Shown here: positions 60,694 to 64,000 of the stretch, one piece after another
Numbering within the stretch: the stretch's first letter is position 1
Layout: each line of letters begins with the position of its first letter
NCBI GenBank assembly: GCA_017937925.1
Contig: JAGBCQ010000021.1
Location: 1-64,000, forward strand
Length of the DNA stretch: 64,000 bases
Reading direction: 5' to 3'
Source of the DNA: Paraprevotella sp.
GTDB taxonomy: Bacteria > Bacteroidota > Bacteroidia > Bacteroidales > Bacteroidaceae
Made by a program: the position numbers and the translations under genes
Notes under the pieces: generated by a model
What the model was told of the DNA's origin: nothing
The model's database searches: none
The model's input: the letters and a program-made list of their open reading frames with translations, nothing else

Positions 60694-61104
60694 ATGGAAA
60701 TAAAAATCAACTCATTAGAAGAGCTTCAACAAGCAGCCAAGACATTCATTGCCGCTATGGGTGACAATACCGTTTTTGCCATGTACGGCAAGATGGGAGT
60801 TGGCAAAACCACTTTCACAAAAGCCATCTGCGAATGTTTAGGTGTAGAGGATGTCATCAACTCACCAACCTTTGCGATTGTCAACGAATACCGTTCCGAT
60901 AGTGGAGAACTGATTTACCATTTTGATTTTTATCGCATAAAGAAATTAGAAGAAGTGTATGATATGGGCTATGAAGATTACTTCTATAGTGGTGCGCTAT
61001 GTTTTATTGAGTGGCCGGAACTGATTGAAGATTTACTTCCTGAGAATGCCGTAAAGGTAACGATAGAAGAGAATGAGGATGGCACTCGAAGCATCCTCTT
61101 TTAA
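60694..61104 (+). CDS. tsaE: tRNA threonylcarbamoyladenosine biosynthesis ATPase TsaE
   Basis: 136 residues. Walker A GKMGVGKT (32-39), [12 protein letters not shown] (switch region), and YHFDFYRI followed by [14 protein letters not shown]. TsaE is the ATPase that drives the TsaBDE cycle making t6A37 on ANN-decoding tRNAs. It begins 6 bp after porX and ends the run, followed by a long perfect hairpin. Confidence 0.95.
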   Translation: MEIKINSLEELQQAAKTFIAAMGDNTVFAMYGKMGVGKTTFTKAICECLGVEDVINSPTFAIVNEYRSDSGELIYHFDFYRIKKLEEVYDMGYEDYFYSGALCFIEWPELIEDLLPENAVKVTIEENEDGTRSILF

Positions 61105-61144
61105 CCAAGAACAAGACACTTTTCTTTTGGGTGGTAACCCTATA

Positions 61145-61187
61145 AAATAGTTAAGGCTCGGATTCATGTTCCGAGCCTTAACTATTT
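61145..61187. terminator. Bidirectional terminator between tsaE and the 112-aa protein
   Basis: An 18-bp perfect stem (AAATAGTTAAGGCTCGGA at 61145-61162 with its complement at 61170-61187) and a 7-base loop, between two convergent genes. Confidence 0.85.
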
Positions 61188-61196
61188 ACTGTTATT

Positions 61197-61535
61197 TCAA
61201 TCTTCGTCTTCAAGCGATTCACCATACTCAAGTTCTCCTTGTACCACCCACATGATATCTTCGGGCAAAAACTCGCCCATTTTATCCTTGCGTGCTTGCG
61301 CTATGACATATTCCACGATTTTATCTTGGTCTATATCAATATAACCATCTTTATCAGGCGTAGCATCCAACACTCCACTTGTGGTATAATATTCCACAAT
61401 GACATCCAAGAAATAGTATAACTCCTCGTCGGTGAATTTATCTTTTACGTCTAATGGCAGATAGTTCTTAATAAACTCCACTGTACGTGCGTCGTCCTCG
61501 GCGTCTTGCAGTAATTCTTTTTCCAAACTATCCAT
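61197..61535 (-). CDS. Small acidic protein of unknown function
   Basis: 112 residues, no signal peptide or membrane segment, strongly acidic (DAEDDARTVEFIKNYLP, DKDGYIDIDQDKIVEY, ending GESLEDED). I recognise no domain; the DKDGYIDIDQDK stretch superficially resembles an EF-hand loop but may be coincidence. It starts 10 bp after trxA on the same strand and probably shares its transcript. Confidence 0.75.
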   Translation of the reverse strand: MDSLEKELLQDAEDDARTVEFIKNYLPLDVKDKFTDEELYYFLDVIVEYYTTSGVLDATPDKDGYIDIDQDKIVEYVIAQARKDKMGEFLPEDIMWVVQGELEYGESLEDED

Positions 61536-61545
61536 AACGCTATTA

Positions 61546-61860
61546 TTAAAGAATTGCTTTCAACTTTTCTTCAAATGTACTCTTGGGAGCAGCACCAACT
61601 TGCTTATCTACTACCTCACCATTCTTCAAGAAAATTACGGTTGGAACGTTGCGCACACCGAAACGCATAGCCAAATCGTCGTTATCTTCTACATCACATT
61701 TTCCGATAATCGCTTGATCCTTGTATTCTTCTGCCAAAGCTTCAATATCCGGACCTATTTTCTTACATGGGCCACACCATGTTGCCCAAAAATCTACCAC
61801 CATAGGCTTACCTGAAGCCAAAAGTTCCTCAAAGTTTGAATCTGTAATTGCTAATGCCAT
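61546..61860 (-). CDS. trxA: Thioredoxin
   Basis: 104 residues, standard cytoplasmic thioredoxin length. Active site WCGPC (Cys29, Cys32) in FWATWCGPCKK, cis-Pro region NVPTVIFLKNG, no signal peptide. It reduces disulfides in enzymes such as ribonucleotide reductase. Lies 41 bp after dnaE and 10 bp before the small acidic gene. Confidence 0.96.
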   Translation of the reverse strand: MALAITDSNFEELLASGKPMVVDFWATWCGPCKKIGPDIEALAEEYKDQAIIGKCDVEDNDDLAMRFGVRNVPTVIFLKNGEVVDKQVGAAPKSTFEEKLKAIL

Positions 61861-61901
61861 AATATTTAATTTTTAAATGTTTCTATAACGCAACAAATAT
61901 A

Positions 61902-64000
61902 CTAATTTATTTTATACGACAAACCCTGTTTGCTCTGAATAAAAGAAATTAAATCCTTTTTAACTGAAACCTTTTTTGTTTTGGACAGCAACGTCACATT
62001 CATCTGTCCTAAAGGGTCAACTATTTGGAAGTACAAATCAGCCGTTCCGGGACTTGCATTGATTTCGTCCGTCAGGGACAAAATCAAGTCGTTGTTCAGA
62101 CGGGACAATTCTATAGAAATTGTTATACTCTCAATCAGAGCATCTTGAACATCTGCCAAAAACTCTATTTTGCCAATCTTGAATTCTTTTTGATTTTCTT
62201 TCCACTGACGCGGTTGACACTTACCTGTTATATACAAGGTATTTCCCTCGTCCATATATGAACTCCAGGTAGCCCAATCTTGCCCGAACAAGCTTATCTC
62301 GAAAGCGCCACTATAATCTTCAATGGTCACAAATCCATATGGTCTTCCATTCTTGCCGACTCCTTTACGAACGGCTGTAACCATTCCGCCTAAAGTAATA
62401 TCGGAGTTGTCGAGTTTTTCAATATCCTTTAAATCCATCACCTGCGTATTACATACATCTTGTAATATCACGGCATAGTCGTCCAAAGGATGCGCCGATA
62501 TATAGATACCCACCAAATCACGCTCCTTATTCAAACGCTCCAATGAGCTCCATGGTTCTGCGTTCGGGATTACCGGTGTCGTTACCTCAATAAAGCCCAT
62601 GTCACCGAACAGCGAGGTCTCCGAGGAGTTCTTATCAGTCTGATAACGTACTCCGTATCTAATCAGTTGTTCTATAAAGGTCACCCCCTTACTATCGACA
62701 GCAAAATATTGCTCACGCGAAATGTCTTCAAAACAATCAAAAGCACCGGACAAAACCAAACTTTCAATATTATTTCGTTTCACGGCACTCAGGGATACAC
62801 GTTGAACGAAATCGAACACATTTTTAAAAGGACCATTACTATCGCGCTCCTTGATAATGGCCTCTACTGCCGAATCGCCTAATCCCTTCACGGCTCCTAA
62901 ACCAAAGCGGATATTTCCCTTGCTATCGACACTGAATTTCTGACGACTCAGATTAACGCTAGGACCAAGTGTACTGATGCCTAACAGTTTACACTCACTC
63001 ATCAGCTTGGTTATATCAGAAATATTTGCCAAACTTCGACTCATTACCGCAGCCATGTATTGTGCCGGGAAGTTCGCCTTTAGATAAGCGGTTTGATAAG
63101 CCACCCACGAATAACATGTAGCATGACTCTTGTTAAAAGCATAAGAAGCGAATTTCTTCCAATCTGCCCAAATTTTTTCCAGAACTTTAGGGTCATGACC
63201 ATTCTTCTTACCACCGGCAATAAATTTGGGATACATGTGGTTCAACTTATCAATCAGTTTCTTTCCCATCGCCTTACGGAGCGTATCGCTCTCGCCACGC
63301 GTAAAGTCAGCCAACTGACGTGAAAGCAACATCACCTGCTCCTGATAGACTGTAATACCATAAGTATCCTTCAAGTACTTTTCCATACAAGGTATATCGT
63401 ACTGCACAGGCTTACGTCCTTGTTTTCTATCAATAAAATCGGGGATATAGTCCATTGGTCCGGGACGATACAAAGCGTTCATCGCAATCAAATCCTCAAA
63501 TGTAGAGGGTTGTAGTTCACGCAAATATTTCTGCATTCCGGGCGACTCGAACTGGAACGTTCCGATGGTCCTTCCGTCACAATACAACTTATATGTAGCC
63601 GGGTCCTTAATATCTAAAGCATCCACATCAATATCCAGGCCCAAACTATCCTTGATGTTTGCCTGACATTCCTTTATAATAGAAAGGGTCTTCAGTCCAA
63701 GGAAGTCCATCTTTATCAAACCGGTGTCTTCAATTACAGAACCTTCATATTGCGTACAACGCAGTTTCTCTCCCGTTTCCTTATCTTCTGCCGTACTGAT
63801 TGGCACCCAATCCGAAACATCATCACGACAGATAATAACGCCACAAGCATGAACACCCGTATTCCGGACATTACCTTCAAGCATCTTGGCATAAAGTATG
63901 GTGTCGCGCAACAACGGATTGGGCGAAGCCTCAGCCTGCTGTAGTTCGGGGATGCATGAAATAGCATTGGGAAGATTCATCTTGCGTGATTTTCCGTTTT
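61902..64000 (-). CDS. dnaE: DNA polymerase III subunit alpha, C-terminal part
   Basis: The frame is open to the right edge, so the N-terminus (PHP domain and the first catalytic aspartates) is outside the window; about 699 residues are visible. Seen here: RNTGVHACGVIICRDDVSDWVP, DTGLIKMDFLGLKTLSII, ALYRPGPMDYIPDFIDRKQGRKPV, YQEQVMLLSRQLADFTRGESDTLRKAMGKK, and SHATCYSWVAYQTAYLKANFP. These are bacterial DnaE polymerase core signatures. HhH-type GLGAVKGLGDSAVEAI and an OB-fold (VTAVRKGVGKNGRPYGFVTIEDYSG) follow. It is the replicative polymerase. A Met at 63980 is internal, not the start. Confidence 0.95.
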   Translation of the reverse strand, partial: NGKSRKMNLPNAISCIPELQQAEASPNPLLRDTILYAKMLEGNVRNTGVHACGVIICRDDVSDWVPISTAEDKETGEKLRCTQYEGSVIEDTGLIKMDFLGLKTLSIIKECQANIKDSLGLDIDVDALDIKDPATYKLYCDGRTIGTFQFESPGMQKYLRELQPSTFEDLIAMNALYRPGPMDYIPDFIDRKQGRKPVQYDIPCMEKYLKDTYGITVYQEQVMLLSRQLADFTRGESDTLRKAMGKKLIDKLNHMYPKFIAGGKKNGHDPKVLEKIWADWKKFASYAFNKSHATCYSWVAYQTAYLKANFPAQYMAAVMSRSLANISDITKLMSECKLLGISTLGPSVNLSRQKFSVDSKGNIRFGLGAVKGLGDSAVEAIIKERDSNGPFKNVFDFVQRVSLSAVKRNNIESLVLSGAFDCFEDISREQYFAVDSKGVTFIEQLIRYGVRYQTDKNSSETSLFGDMGFIEVTTPVIPNAEPWSSLERLNKERDLVGIYISAHPLDDYAVILQDVCNTQVMDLKDIEKLDNSDITLGGMVTAVRKGVGKNGRPYGFVTIEDYSGAFEISLFGQDWATWSSYMDEGNTLYITGKCQPRQWKENQKEFKIGKIEFLADVQDALIESITISIELSRLNNDLILSLTDEINASPGTADLYFQIVDPLGQMNVTLLSKTKKVSVKKDLISFIQSKQGLSYKIN

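Noticed and set aside
61250-61420. An EF-hand calcium site in the 112-residue acidic protein
   Set aside because: DKDGYIDIDQDK looks similar, but the flanking helices and the full twelve-residue pattern are not convincing, and the protein is acidic overall.

Overview
The window is a 64 kb piece of a Bacteroidota chromosome, most likely order Bacteroidales. The evidence is threefold. Promoters follow the Bacteroidota consensus (TTTG, 19-20 bases, TAnnTTTG). The gene set is family-typical: DUF1573, DUF4837, DUF349, DUF3822 and DUF5683 proteins, PorX, PorW/SprE, and BspA-type leucine-rich proteins with a sorting-like tail. The housekeeping order rsfS-ftsH-cdsA-lpxB-surE / parA-parB-DUF5683-transglycosylase-RelA/SpoT is also typical of the group. 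I cannot name the genus. Almost everything is housekeeping or cell envelope; I saw no phage, transposase or CRISPR array.

Layout. 1-13.8 kb (mostly minus): a secreted repeat protein cut by the left edge, then meaB with a DUF1573 protein, a DUF4837 lipoprotein with a giant alpha-2-macroglobulin-like protein, and pepD with a flippase-like membrane protein. 13.9-18 kb (plus): rsmA, corA with an unusual leader, a DUF349 protein, and tRNA-Gln on the minus strand. 18.1-30.3 kb: rsfS-ftsH-cdsA, lpxB/surE on the minus strand, then parA-parB-DUF5683-lytic transglycosylase-RelA/SpoT and a DUF4488-like protein. 30.3-38.8 kb: a MerR regulator divergent from alaS, then two secreted glycosidases (GH92; GH127/146-like). 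39-47.2 kb: a RecD-like helicase, a pilin-like membrane protein, DUF3822, rsmD, cardiolipin synthase, and an outer-membrane beta-barrel receptor-like protein. 47.4-53.6 kb: aroB, a GH43 enzyme, then a tandemly duplicated module carrying two BspA-like surface proteins. 53.6-61.2 kb: aroA, a small membrane protein, a metal ABC permease, porW/sprE, porX and tsaE. 61.2-64 kb (minus): a small acidic protein, trxA, and dnaE cut by the right edge.

How parts fit. The two BspA-like proteins end in a short GR-V...G-YIINGKKV-type tail like those used for export by the type IX secretion system. PorW/SprE and PorX, a component and a regulator of that system, lie a few kb downstream. Both BspA-like proteins, and probably the first gene, could be cargo.

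The most unusual area is 49.36-53.58 kb. A unit of [GH43 3' end - terminator - promoter - BspA gene - terminator - tRNA-Pro] appears twice. In the upstream copy the tRNA is reduced to its 3' half; the GH43 remnant that starts the downstream copy is frameshifted. Only the upstream copy carries an extra ~320-base block between its promoter and the BspA gene. That block holds several strong hairpins and ends in a branched terminator-like structure followed by six Ts. It is the best candidate here for an undescribed structured RNA or attenuating leader. Other sites worth a look are the corA leader (an 11-codon ORF followed by a strong hairpin), a 22-bp palindromic triple repeat at 38.88 kb, and interleaved divergent promoters at alaS/merR and tRNA-Pro/aroA.
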